A stretch of DNA of 64,000 nt from Candidatus Thiodiazotropha endoloripes. GTDB taxonomy: Bacteria > Pseudomonadota > Gammaproteobacteria > Chromatiales > Chromatiaceae. Below the pieces are notes generated by a model. The model saw only the letters and a program-made list of their open reading frames with translations, was not told the DNA's origin and searched no databases. Each line of letters opens with the position of its first letter. Position 1 is the stretch's first letter. The stretch lies in contig NZ_LVJW01000003.1 in NCBI RefSeq assembly GCF_001708965.1, positions 1,054,001-1,118,000 on the forward strand. The letters run 5' to 3'. A program made the position numbers and the translations under genes. Shown here piece by piece: positions 7,915 through 16,834 of this stretch.

Positions 7915-9573
7915 ATGAGATCGATCAACGGCCTGTTACCTCTCCTGTTTATCACCACACTTATCACCGCCTGCAAAGAGGCTCCGCAAGAAGATAACCA
8001 AACATCCGGCCCTGGGAATAGCAAAGGTTCGCAAGCCACCTCGGTCGAGATGGTCGAACGCCGACACGCCCAACCCGTCAGCGTCAACTATCCGGAGACC
8101 GGGGTCGATGTGGGCTGGGGCTGGGACTCTGAAGAGGGCATCCCTCAAGCCAATGTCTGTATCGAGTACTCCATCGAAGAGGACAAGGGCCAGACCAAAT
8201 ATATGACCATGCAGGAAATCACCGACAGCAGTGAACTGATGTCGAGCATGAACATCTCCGCCGCCGCATCGGTCAAGACAGTCGCCTACAAGGCCAGTGG
8301 CAGCGCCAAGTTCGCCAAGAGCAGTAAGATCAACAGCTTCAACTCCAACTTCGTGTTGAATGTATCTGTTGATAATGGCGTACGCTATGCCACCCCGCTT
8401 ATTCCCGGCAGCCGGGGAGAGATTATTGATCCTGAGACGAAGAAGCAGCTGCCTGACGCCGGTGCCATCCGACTGACTTCCGAAGCCCTGCGCCTGGCCA
8501 AACAACGGGATCTGACAAAGTTCCTCAACCACTGCGGCGATGCCTATGTCGCGGCCCTCTATGGTGGCGCAAGATTGACTGCGTTGATCACGGTCAGTAA
8601 CAGTTCCAAAGAGGAAAAGAAGACGGCTTCAACAAGCTTTTCCGGCTCAGGCTGGGGCGCAAACGTAAAGGCCAGCGCCAGTGGGGCCAGTACGGCCAAG
8701 GTCGCCAGCAGCCGGGTCAGCATGCGTTTCTATCAATCGGGCGGCAGGAAAGATGAGATCCCGATCAGCAAGGAGGATCTGGTTGGTAAATTGAAGACCA
8801 TCACCACAGAGGCGAGTGACTTCCCCGCCTACTACCGCCTTACCCTGATGCCCTACACCGCTCTCTCCAACTGGCCCGACCGGGTGATCGAGCTCGATCT
8901 CTCGGAACAGGATCTGTTGGCGGATCTCTGGGCCAAGTACGCCACCCTGTATGAAGACATCGAGTATATCTTGCAGAACACGCAGAAGTTTCAGGCCTTA
9001 AGTAAGGAGGGTACTTACGCAGCAGTAGACTACTCGCGTATTGAGGCGTTGAAAGTGGTGCAGGATCAGGTACACAAGACTCTGCTACTACTGCGGGACG
9101 AGGCCGTCCAGTGCAGCGTGCCGGAAGCTCCCTGTGGCTTCTCATTGGCAGACTACCTCTCTCCCTACGCCTATCGTATCGAGTTGCCGATTCCAATAGA
9201 CAGCAATTCAGATAATGAAAGCTGCCCCTGTTCCATCGTCTCCCCGGAAAAGGATAGCGACAAGAATATCGCCGCTCTGGTGGATTACTATATTCGCGAG
9301 CCGGTGAAGAACAGCTGCAAGAACAATCCTGTCGCCAGGGATTGCCTGAGCAATGCGGAGATCGACCGCTGGCTGAAGCGCGTGGGAAGAGAGTCCATTG
9401 CCCTGCCTGATAGAGAGAGTGCTGAGAAACTGATCGCCTTAGTTAAAGAGAAAAAAACTGAATTTGACTGGCTGGATGTCATCGACGGCCCACCTCATGC
9501 CTGGGTCGATCCCGCAAAAATCCCAGAGGGTCAATCTGCACTGGATACGTTGTTGGAGCTATTGAAAAACTAG
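7915..9573 (+). CDS. Large secreted lipoprotein with possible MACPF-like domain
   Basis: A 552-residue protein with a lipoprotein signal (LLFITTLITAC, lipobox Cys at residue 20). Residues about 60-320 include alternating Ser/Ala/Lys-rich stretches (SMNISAAASVKTVAYKASGS; FSGSGWGANVKASASGAS) separated by FLNHCGDAYVAALYGGARLTA. The latter resembles the MACPF/CDC signature, in which a YGTHY-type motif precedes a Gly-Gly turn, and the two Ser/Ala/Lys-rich stretches would sit where the membrane-inserting hairpins are expected. The C-terminal 180 residues contain several Cys pairs (CSVPEAPCG, CPCS, CKNN, RDC) and may be disulfide-bonded. It is transcribed alone. The pore-forming assignment is inference. 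Confidence 0.6.
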   Translation: MRSINGLLPLLFITTLITACKEAPQEDNQTSGPGNSKGSQATSVEMVERRHAQPVSVNYPETGVDVGWGWDSEEGIPQANVCIEYSIEEDKGQTKYMTMQEITDSSELMSSMNISAAASVKTVAYKASGSAKFAKSSKINSFNSNFVLNVSVDNGVRYATPLIPGSRGEIIDPETKKQLPDAGAIRLTSEALRLAKQRDLTKFLNHCGDAYVAALYGGARLTALITVSNSSKEEKKTASTSFSGSGWGANVKASASGASTAKVASSRVSMRFYQSGGRKDEIPISKEDLVGKLKTITTEASDFPAYYRLTLMPYTALSNWPDRVIELDLSEQDLLADLWAKYATLYEDIEYILQNTQKFQALSKEGTYAAVDYSRIEALKVVQDQVHKTLLLLRDEAVQCSVPEAPCGFSLADYLSPYAYRIELPIPIDSNSDNESCPCSIVSPEKDSDKNIAALVDYYIREPVKNSCKNNPVARDCLSNAEIDRWLKRVGRESIALPDRESAEKLIALVKEKKTEFDWLDVIDGPPHAWVDPAKIPEGQSALDTLLELLKN

Positions 9574-9574
9574 T

Positions 9575-9595
9575 TAAAGGGGTCAGAGCCCTTTA
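9575..9595 (+). terminator. Hairpin after the lipoprotein gene (terminator or REP-like)
   Basis: TTAAAGGG and CCCTTTAA form an eight-base stem around GTCAGAG, two bases past the stop codon, followed by TCATTTT. The core GGGGTCAGAGCCCTTT also resembles short REP-type palindromes, so either role is possible. The remaining 320 bases up to 9918 contain no ORF or RNA that I recognise. Confidence 0.5.
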
Positions 9596-9918
9596 ATCAT
9601 TTTAAAGCCGGCTTTGTATGGCGCAATGTTGGCGATCCTGTTTCGAAGCGCAGCCCGTTTTTTTAATTTCTAAACAATCAGAACAAGATCTGACCATCGG
9701 AAAATGAGAATCGTTACAGATAACTACTGAAGTGCCTTTAAATCTCCCTGCATCCCGTATAAGAATTCTACGATTTGTTGATGCAATTAAACGAGGTTAT
9801 ATTATACTGCTAGATGCAAGGGAGCCTAAGGAAATCAAGGTGTTGCAATATTGTTAACCTATAGTTGCTACCTGCGTTCTGAGTTCATGGTGGAGCCTGA
9901 CGCAAAGCAGAGGCCAAC

Positions 9919-11358
9919 ATGACTATCAAGCCGTTACCGGAGCATTCGCTTGGTCCCTGTGAACTGCTAAAAAAAGGGCTCACGTCAAGTGTAATCAGCC
10001 TGTTCACAGCTGTTTTTCTGGTCGTTTTCCCCACTCTATCGGCAGCGGATTCTTCCGCCAAAGCCTATGATCTCGATCAGGCAATCGCCGTGGCCTTGGA
10101 AAACAATCGCCTGAGGACCATATCCCAGCAATCCATGCAGATCGCCGAGGAGCAGTACCAACAGGCCAAATCCACCTACTGGCCGAGCCTCAGTCTGAAC
10201 GCCAGTTTTCAAAGGCGGGACGAAAAAGCCAATTTTGAGTACCCCGCACAGCGTTTCGATCTGATGCCGGGTATGCTGCCGCCGGTGGATGTGCCAGCTC
10301 AGGAGATCGACATCCTTGGACGGGATACCACCCTCTATTCACTGGATATGAACTACCCCCTCTATACCGGGGGCAAGCGCTCCAGTCTGATCGAACAGGC
10401 CAGACTTGGAGTGGACATCGCGGCTCAAGAGGTGCGCCGTACCGATCTGCAAGTGGTACAGGATGTGAAACGCTACTTTTATGCGGCCCACTACACCCAG
10501 CAGTTGGAGGATCTCGCCGAGGAGATTTCCATCGCCTTTGAGGCCTTACGGGATATCACCCAGGCGTTTTACGAGGGCGGCTCGAATTCGGTCAACAAGC
10601 TGGATCTACTGCAAAGCAAGCTGGCCTACACCCTCGCTTCAGCGACCCATGCTGAACTTGCCTCCAAACATGCCTCGGCCCTGGCAGCTCTGGCGTTTGC
10701 CATGGGCCTGGATTGGCGTGCAGAGATTCGTCTCAATAATCCGGATTATGCCGTGACCATTCCGCAGGATGCCCTGGAAAACCTGGTTGAGCAGGCGCTG
10801 GATTTCAATCCCCAGGCGCAACAGTTGAAGTTGGCTGTCGATGTCTATGAGGCGAAGATCGAGGAGGCAGCCAGCGATCACTACCCCATGGTCGGTCTGA
10901 TGGCCTCGGTAGGTGGATTTGACAACGATCTGGATGGTGGTCTCGATACGGATGCCAACCGCAACTCCTGGACCCTGGGTATCGGTGTCACAATGAAACT
11001 GTTTGAAGGCGGCCGAACCCAACACCGGGTCTCTGCAGCCCGGGTGGGGCGTGACCAGAAGGAGCAACAGCGACTCTTGCTGAATGAGAGTCTGGCTACA
11101 CAGATCAAACATCTGTTCCTACAGACACATGCGGCAAAACAGCAGATTGAGATCACCCAGACCGCAGTCGAGACTGCCCGGGAGAATCGCGATTTAAGCA
11201 GCCGGGCCTATCAAACCGGAGCCGTAAAAACCGAAAAAGTGATCGAGGCCAATCTGATGGATGCGCTGGTACGGGCCAACCACTATCGTGCCAAACACGA
11301 CCAGGCCTTGCATCTGGCTGAAATCACCTACCTGCTGGGCAGGGAGGCCACTGAGTAA
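9919..11358 (+). CDS. TolC-family outer membrane channel protein
   Basis: A 479-residue protein with a signal peptide ending near LSAA (residue 43) and the two tandem outer-membrane-efflux repeats of the TolC family: YDLDQAIAVALENN ... QAKSTYWPSLSLNA in the first, and LVEQALDFNPQAQQL ... EEAASDHYPMVGLMA with VTMKLFEGGRTQHRV in the second. Such proteins form trimeric beta-barrel/helical tunnels for efflux or type I secretion. No membrane-fusion protein, RND or ABC pump is near. Instead it is followed after 22 bases by PhnD-like binding proteins, which is unusual. It could act in export with a distant pump or have been recruited to the sensory cluster. Confidence 0.9.
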   Translation: MTIKPLPEHSLGPCELLKKGLTSSVISLFTAVFLVVFPTLSAADSSAKAYDLDQAIAVALENNRLRTISQQSMQIAEEQYQQAKSTYWPSLSLNASFQRRDEKANFEYPAQRFDLMPGMLPPVDVPAQEIDILGRDTTLYSLDMNYPLYTGGKRSSLIEQARLGVDIAAQEVRRTDLQVVQDVKRYFYAAHYTQQLEDLAEEISIAFEALRDITQAFYEGGSNSVNKLDLLQSKLAYTLASATHAELASKHASALAALAFAMGLDWRAEIRLNNPDYAVTIPQDALENLVEQALDFNPQAQQLKLAVDVYEAKIEEAASDHYPMVGLMASVGGFDNDLDGGLDTDANRNSWTLGIGVTMKLFEGGRTQHRVSAARVGRDQKEQQRLLLNESLATQIKHLFLQTHAAKQQIEITQTAVETARENRDLSSRAYQTGAVKTEKVIEANLMDALVRANHYRAKHDQALHLAEITYLLGREATE

Positions 11359-11380
11359 ATGTGACCTTTGCGGATTGAAA

Positions 11381-12271
11381 ATGGGATTGAGAAAACCTGC
11401 CTGTGGCATAGTCCTTTGGGCTCTTCTATGGAGTCTTGGGATACCTCTGGGCATCGCCAATGATGACAAGGTTACCATTGTTGCAGGATTGAGTGAGGAA
11501 TCCCTCTATGATACGAGTATTACCGATGCGAAGATCGTATTCTCCCTAATATTCAATCAAGCGATCAAGGAGTCTGAGGAGCAGTTTGTTCTTGAGATAT
11601 ACAAAACTGATCTGGAAGTGGAAAGGAAGCTGATTGCCGGTGAACTCGATGCTGTATTTATCAATACGATCCACTACCTGGAAATCGAAGAATATTTGAA
11701 TCCCAAAGGCAGCTATATTATCCAGCATGGTCCGAAGATAAAACCTCAATACTATCTTTTAACCACGCGTAAAAGTGGTATTGACCGTCTTAGTCAGTTG
11801 CAAGGGATGAAACTCAGTATTCCCAGAGGACATGCGGTAGGGGAGTTGTTCCTCGACGTGATGTTGTTACGACAGAACCTACCGGTAACTGATCAGTTTT
11901 TTTCTGAAATACGCGAGACCAGGGAATCCAACTCCGCGGTGGTCAATCTGTTTTTTGGTAAAGTGGATGCTGCCTTGATCACAGACTATGCCTTCAACGT
12001 GGCCAGTGAGCTCAATCCGCAACTTACGAAACAGTTGATCGTGATCGATGTATCAGAACCCCTTGCTCATCAGGTCGTATCGGTACGCCACGATTTTCCA
12101 CCTGAGCGTATCAAGAATATAGAGCCCTATATTCTCAATGTTCATGAATCCCCCAAGATGAGCCAAGTCTTGAAGACCTTTCGGCTGACTGCAGTAAGAA
12201 AGATTAAAAGCAATACCTTGGCAGAAGTTCGTGAGTTGAGTGATGAACATCGGAGCTTGTTAGTCAAATGA
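11381..12271 (+). CDS. PhnD-like periplasmic binding protein 1
   Basis: A 296-residue protein from the ATG at 11381, which is followed at once by a signal peptide ending near GIAN; an earlier in-frame ATG (11261) lies inside the TolC gene. Motifs match the phosphate/phosphite/phosphonate binding (PhnD-like) family: GELDAVFINTIHYLEIEE, RKSGIDRLSQLQGMKLSIPRGHA, LFFGKVDAALITDYAF. Its stop overlaps the start of the GGDEF-EAL gene (ATGA), so the two are translated together. No transport genes accompany it. I infer that it is the ligand sensor for the kinase-like c-di-GMP protein, comparable to binding protein/GGDEF-EAL pairs such as ScrB-ScrC of Vibrio. Confidence 0.8.
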   Translation: MGLRKPACGIVLWALLWSLGIPLGIANDDKVTIVAGLSEESLYDTSITDAKIVFSLIFNQAIKESEEQFVLEIYKTDLEVERKLIAGELDAVFINTIHYLEIEEYLNPKGSYIIQHGPKIKPQYYLLTTRKSGIDRLSQLQGMKLSIPRGHAVGELFLDVMLLRQNLPVTDQFFSEIRETRESNSAVVNLFFGKVDAALITDYAFNVASELNPQLTKQLIVIDVSEPLAHQVVSVRHDFPPERIKNIEPYILNVHESPKMSQVLKTFRLTAVRKIKSNTLAEVRELSDEHRSLLVK

Positions 12272-14718
12272 CCAGTGCTATGAATAAATCAACCATATTC
12301 AAACACCTGTTTAAACGAATTGCACTGATCCTGCTAGTAATCAATGTATTGTTTTCCCTGGTTTTACTGCCAATCTATCAAGATAAACTGATCAAAATGA
12401 TCGCCAGTCAGGGCGATACATTTGCCAACTCTACAATTGCCGCCTGTGGGGAGGCGCTGTATACGGAGGATTACAGTTTTATCATTTCATACATCAACAA
12501 AGTCCTCAACAATACGCCTGAAGTGCTGTTCATTAATTTCTCATCTCACCAAGGTGAGATCATTGAGTTGACGTCGGAAGGTTGGTCACTGAAACAAGCT
12601 ACAAATCGTGACGTATTGAAGTTGCAACGTACTCAAGACTCACACTTGATCGATCATGTAGAGAATATTGATAAAGGGGTTATAAAGAGCGGATTTGTGT
12701 TTTCCAAACCAATTATAATCAGCGGCTATGACTGGGGCGACTTTACAATTGGTTTATCTGATTCAGAGTATCAATCGCTGCTTTCCAGCTATTTCAGGAA
12801 TGTCCTGTTATTCAGTCTGATGTTGGTTGCTATCACCCTGCTGCTGCTGCATGGCAGTTCATTGAGCCTGTCTCAGCAGTTAACAAAGCTCAGGGAAACT
12901 GCATCGCAACTGGCAAAAGGTAATCTGTTAGCCCGTGCGCCAACAGATGCCATCGGTGAAATCAGTCTATTGGCCAATACATTGAACGGCATGGCAATCA
13001 GCCTGGATGAGAATACCCGGCATCTGAGGCGGCTTGCACGACTTGTCCAGGATACCAATGATGCGATTGCAATATTCGATGACACCAGCAAAGTCATCTA
13101 TGTAAATTCTGCGCTGACCAATTTTTTTGGGGAAGATACCAATGATTTCAAAGGAATGAATCTCTCGAAATTTTTCATACACCTAAAGATCGGTCGAAGC
13201 AAACAAAAAGAGCTGCAGAATGAACTCTCAGGCAGTGATTTTCATGACTGTACAACCGATTTGACATTCAAAAAATCAAGTGAAAAAAACTACCATCTGA
13301 CCATGCGGATCGAGAAGTTTGATCTGCATGAAGTGGAATCCGGTGGCTTCTTCATTATCCTCTCGGATATTACAAGAAGAAAGCAGCTTGAGCAGGAGTT
13401 GGAGACCCTGGCGTATATCGATAAACTGACTCAGCTTCCAAATCGTCGTTATTTTATGGATCGTATGAATGAGGCGGTCGAAGAAGCGGAAATGTTCAAT
13501 ACCGCTTTTACACTGATATTTCTGGATGTGGACAATTTCAAGATTATCAATGATTCACTGGGCCATGAAGTGGGCGACCAGGTGCTGGCGGATGTGGGCT
13601 GGAGAATGCAGGATTCCTTGAGAACCGACGATACCATATGTCGTCTCGGTGGCGATGAGTTTACTGCCATTATTCGCGGTGCCAACGATTATGACGCGAT
13701 CAGTCGCTTGTGTGACACCATACTGACCAAGTTCAGTATGCCAGTCTATATCCATGATCATGAGCTGAGGACCAGCGCCAGCATAGGCATTGTGACCTTT
13801 CCGAATGACGGTATGACCACCAAAGAGTTGATCAAAAATGCCGATATGGCCATGTATGCTGCGAAAAAGAGCGGTAAAAACTGCTATCGTTTCTTCTCTG
13901 AGGAAATGCATGAAAACATGCGTGATTATCTTGATATAGAGAGTGCGCTCAGAAAATCGATTAGCGATATGGGTCTCTATCTTGTCTACCAGCCATTTGT
14001 TGATGAAAGAACGAATGACATTAAGCATTGTGAAGCCTTACTTAGATGGAAGCATCCTGAGCGGGGGATGATACCGCCAGGGAGGTTTATTCCAATAGCC
14101 GAACAATCTGGCCTGATACGTTCTATCGGTGATTGGGTATTTGATCAAGTCTGTAGACAGATTCAGGAATGGCACTCGAGTATCACTGTCTCCGTCAATG
14201 TTTCGGGCGCGGAGTTGGTTAATTCCAACTATGCAGAGAGACTGCGAGAGAGATTGGTTGAATATGATATAGAAGCACATCAAATACAGTTGGAATTTAC
14301 CGAGCATGTACTGGTAAGTGAGGAAGGAAAAAATCTGCCGATGTTGAATCAACTCAAACGCATGGGTTTTCAGCTGGCCTTGGATGATTTCGGAACCGGT
14401 TTTTCTTCATTGAGTTATATCTCAGAACTGCCGATTGATGTGATCAAGCTTGATAAGTCTTTCATCAATCGTTTGCCGGATGACAAACGAACTGTTGCCG
14501 TGGTGAAATCGATCATATCGTTAGCCCACAGTCTGGATATAACCACTGTGGGTGAAGGCGTAGAGCAAAAAAAACAGATGGAGTGGTTGAGGTCGAAGGG
14601 TTGTCATCTCATTCAAGGTTTTTACTACCATAAGCCGATGAGTGCTAATGCGCTTTATAATTTAGTCAGCCGAGGTGTGACTCATGCCGTTGTGACTGAT
14701 ATCAACACGAAAAAGTGA
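12268..14718 (+). CDS. Membrane HAMP-PAS-GGDEF-EAL protein (c-di-GMP cyclase/phosphodiesterase)
   Basis: This 816-residue protein has two membrane helices (about 15-35 and 172-195) around a periplasmic sensor region, then HAMP (195-250), PAS (255-375), GGDEF and EAL domains. The cyclase signature GGDEF is intact (residues 461-465) with an RxxD inhibitory site five residues before it (452-455). The EAL motif (589-591), DDFGTG (from 706), KLDKSF and EGVE are present, so both activities are possible; the net direction cannot be told from sequence. The gene is coupled to PhnD-like protein 1 and followed by three more, which suggests control by periplasmic ligands. Confidence 0.95.
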   Translation: MTSAMNKSTIFKHLFKRIALILLVINVLFSLVLLPIYQDKLIKMIASQGDTFANSTIAACGEALYTEDYSFIISYINKVLNNTPEVLFINFSSHQGEIIELTSEGWSLKQATNRDVLKLQRTQDSHLIDHVENIDKGVIKSGFVFSKPIIISGYDWGDFTIGLSDSEYQSLLSSYFRNVLLFSLMLVAITLLLLHGSSLSLSQQLTKLRETASQLAKGNLLARAPTDAIGEISLLANTLNGMAISLDENTRHLRRLARLVQDTNDAIAIFDDTSKVIYVNSALTNFFGEDTNDFKGMNLSKFFIHLKIGRSKQKELQNELSGSDFHDCTTDLTFKKSSEKNYHLTMRIEKFDLHEVESGGFFIILSDITRRKQLEQELETLAYIDKLTQLPNRRYFMDRMNEAVEEAEMFNTAFTLIFLDVDNFKIINDSLGHEVGDQVLADVGWRMQDSLRTDDTICRLGGDEFTAIIRGANDYDAISRLCDTILTKFSMPVYIHDHELRTSASIGIVTFPNDGMTTKELIKNADMAMYAAKKSGKNCYRFFSEEMHENMRDYLDIESALRKSISDMGLYLVYQPFVDERTNDIKHCEALLRWKHPERGMIPPGRFIPIAEQSGLIRSIGDWVFDQVCRQIQEWHSSITVSVNVSGAELVNSNYAERLRERLVEYDIEAHQIQLEFTEHVLVSEEGKNLPMLNQLKRMGFQLALDDFGTGFSSLSYISELPIDVIKLDKSFINRLPDDKRTVAVVKSIISLAHSLDITTVGEGVEQKKQMEWLRSKGCHLIQGFYYHKPMSANALYNLVSRGVTHAVVTDINTKK

Positions 14719-14809
14719 TTTGAGGAGTATGCGGCTCTGACTTTTATTAACTTGCTATAGCTGACTTAAGACATAGGGCTGATAAAGATAACAGGTTTGC
14801 TGAATAAAT

Positions 14810-15721
14810 ATGCAACTGAAAAGTGTATTAAAAAGCATTGTATGCGTAACATTCATACTGATACAGGGATTATCTCTGGTCAATGGCAGTGAGCGGAATG
14901 CGACTATCCTGGCAGGTATCAGTAAAGATACACTTTATGATATTAGTGTGGCCGATGCGAAAATAGCATTCAGCTTGGTACTTAATGATATCTTGAAAGA
15001 GTCTGGTGAATTTGTTGCGCTTGATGTCTTTCAAAATAAACTGGAGGTTGAGAAGAAACTACTGAAAGGTGATCTCGATGCTGTATTTACCAATACACTC
15101 CAATATCTGGAGTTGGAAGAGCACCTGAACTCGAACGGCGCTTATATCATTCAGCATGGCCCCAATATAAAACCAAAATTTTATCTGATTACAAGACGTA
15201 ATGCAGGAAGAGACAGCCTGGCTGAACTGAGAGGTAAAAAAATCAGTATTCCAAATGGGTATGCCGTTGGGAACATGTTCTTGGATGTACTACTGATGCG
15301 CCAAAACCATCCTGTCTCGCAACGTTTTTTTTCTGAAATTCGTGAAGCCAACGACTCCAATTCCTCATTGGTCAATCTTTTTTTTGGTAAAGTCGATGCC
15401 GCTCTTGTAACCGACTTTTCATACGAAGTGGCCTGTGAACTCAATCCTCAGATGCGGAAGCAATTGAGTATTATTCAAGTATCTGAGCCTCTGATACATC
15501 AGGTTGTTGCTGTAAGAGATGATTTTTCTCAGTCTAAACTCGATAAAATTGAACCCTATTTTCTAAATACTCAACGTTCACCTAACTTGGCTCAATCAAT
15601 GAGCTTGTTTCGTATATCAGCAATCAAGAAATTAAACGGAAATTACCTGACTGAGGTTCGAAAATTACTTCAAGAATTTAATGATTTAAATCGCAGAACA
15701 ATCAGTTCCGCTACTCACTAA
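14810..15721 (+). CDS. PhnD-like periplasmic binding protein 2
   Basis: A 303-residue protein with a signal peptide (about residues 1-26, ending near VNGS). It is the closest paralogue of PhnD-like protein 1: both share AGISKDTLYD/AGLSEESLYD-type starts, DAVFTNTLQYLELEEHLN, YIIQHGPNIKPKFYL and LFFGKVDAALVTDFSYEVACELNPQ. The duplication lies on the other side of the GGDEF-EAL gene after 91 bases. With no permease or ATPase nearby, a sensory role is more likely than transport. The ligand is unknown. Confidence 0.8.
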   Translation: MQLKSVLKSIVCVTFILIQGLSLVNGSERNATILAGISKDTLYDISVADAKIAFSLVLNDILKESGEFVALDVFQNKLEVEKKLLKGDLDAVFTNTLQYLELEEHLNSNGAYIIQHGPNIKPKFYLITRRNAGRDSLAELRGKKISIPNGYAVGNMFLDVLLMRQNHPVSQRFFSEIREANDSNSSLVNLFFGKVDAALVTDFSYEVACELNPQMRKQLSIIQVSEPLIHQVVAVRDDFSQSKLDKIEPYFLNTQRSPNLAQSMSLFRISAIKKLNGNYLTEVRKLLQEFNDLNRRTISSATH

Positions 15722-15848
15722 TATATCTGAAGAAGGATTTTAAGGAATTTACAGACAACACCAAAAACTGAAAGAGGCTGTTTTAAGTATTATTCAAATT
15801 CAAATCTACAATGAAGGGATGTTGATTGTATAGTTCAACATATGACGC

Positions 15849-16802
15849 ATGATGGTTGCTAGAAAAATCACTACTGGTTGGCCTTGTAAAGGTCATTGGT
15901 TTGTTGCTCCTTTTATCGTGATAGTCCTGTTGCTGGCTTTATGCCCGTTCTTTGTTGTACAAGCGGAAAAGTTACCTGACCGGTATACTCAGATGCCAGA
16001 GAATGGATACTTCGGCAGAATGTCAAAAGTCCTATTCGATGCCAATGTTACGGACACCACAATTGCGACGGATATGATCATCCGGGAAGTTTTCGGCACG
16101 ATGGGTATGAGATCAGAAATAGTCGTTTATGAGGATAAGGATAAGCTGACAAATGATCTGGCTAATAATAGAATCGATGCGATATTTATCAATACGATAG
16201 ACTTTCTTGATATGCAGCATTTGATTGATATGGAAAGGCTTTATACCTTGATCTACGGGGATCGTGTTGAACAGGCAGTGTTACTTCTTGTTAGAAAATC
16301 TGACAAACTCGATATGATATCTGATCTACGTGGGAAAACCGTATCGATACCAGCAGGACATTTCCTGGGAAGAACCTATCTTGAGGTGCTGCTAATGGAA
16401 AATGGCTTCCCGCCAATAGAAAAATATTTCGCCAATGTTCAAGAGACGATCGATACCAATAGCGCTATTGTGGATCTTTTCTTTAATAAGACAGATGCTG
16501 CTCTTGTTTCAGACATAGCATTCGAACTTGCCGCGGAGCTGAATCCCCGTATAAAAACCAGTCTGAAACCCCTGGCGGTATCGCAGGATATGATACCTCA
16601 GATCATCGGTCTGAATAAAAATATCTCGGAGCAAAATAGGGCAAGAATCGATGAAATCATGGGTAAATCTCATGAAAACAGAAGAATACAACATCTGCTA
16701 TCACTATTTCGGGCTAATAAATTCATTAAGCTAAAACAATCTGATATCAGTTCAACAAAACAGCTAATCGATCGATATAACTATTTAACTCAATCCAGAT
16801 AG
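15849..16802 (+). CDS. PhnD-like periplasmic binding protein 3
   Basis: A 317-residue protein with a long signal sequence (about 1-39, cleavage near VVQA). Family motifs are RIDAIFINTIDFLDMQH, RKSDKLDMISDLRGKTVSIPAGHFLG and LFFNKTDAALVSDIAFELAAELNPR. It belongs with protein 4 to a second subgroup: both have a GYFGRMSKVLF/AFIGIMSRLFY-type start, TDT.IAT and an LYGDR/LFGDR element in place of the QHGP motif of proteins 1 and 2. The 127-base gap before it has no clear terminator. Different subgroups may recognise different ligands. Confidence 0.75.
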   Translation: MMVARKITTGWPCKGHWFVAPFIVIVLLLALCPFFVVQAEKLPDRYTQMPENGYFGRMSKVLFDANVTDTTIATDMIIREVFGTMGMRSEIVVYEDKDKLTNDLANNRIDAIFINTIDFLDMQHLIDMERLYTLIYGDRVEQAVLLLVRKSDKLDMISDLRGKTVSIPAGHFLGRTYLEVLLMENGFPPIEKYFANVQETIDTNSAIVDLFFNKTDAALVSDIAFELAAELNPRIKTSLKPLAVSQDMIPQIIGLNKNISEQNRARIDEIMGKSHENRRIQHLLSLFRANKFIKLKQSDISSTKQLIDRYNYLTQSR

Positions 16803-16834
16803 CCATAACACTCTATCTTGAATACATGTGATTC

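Noticed and set aside
9900-9908. ACGCAAAGC, part of the GEMM c-di-GMP riboswitch consensus, upstream of the TolC gene
   Set aside because: The first GEMM helix with its tetraloop is absent upstream and there is no room for the second helix before the start codon at 9919.
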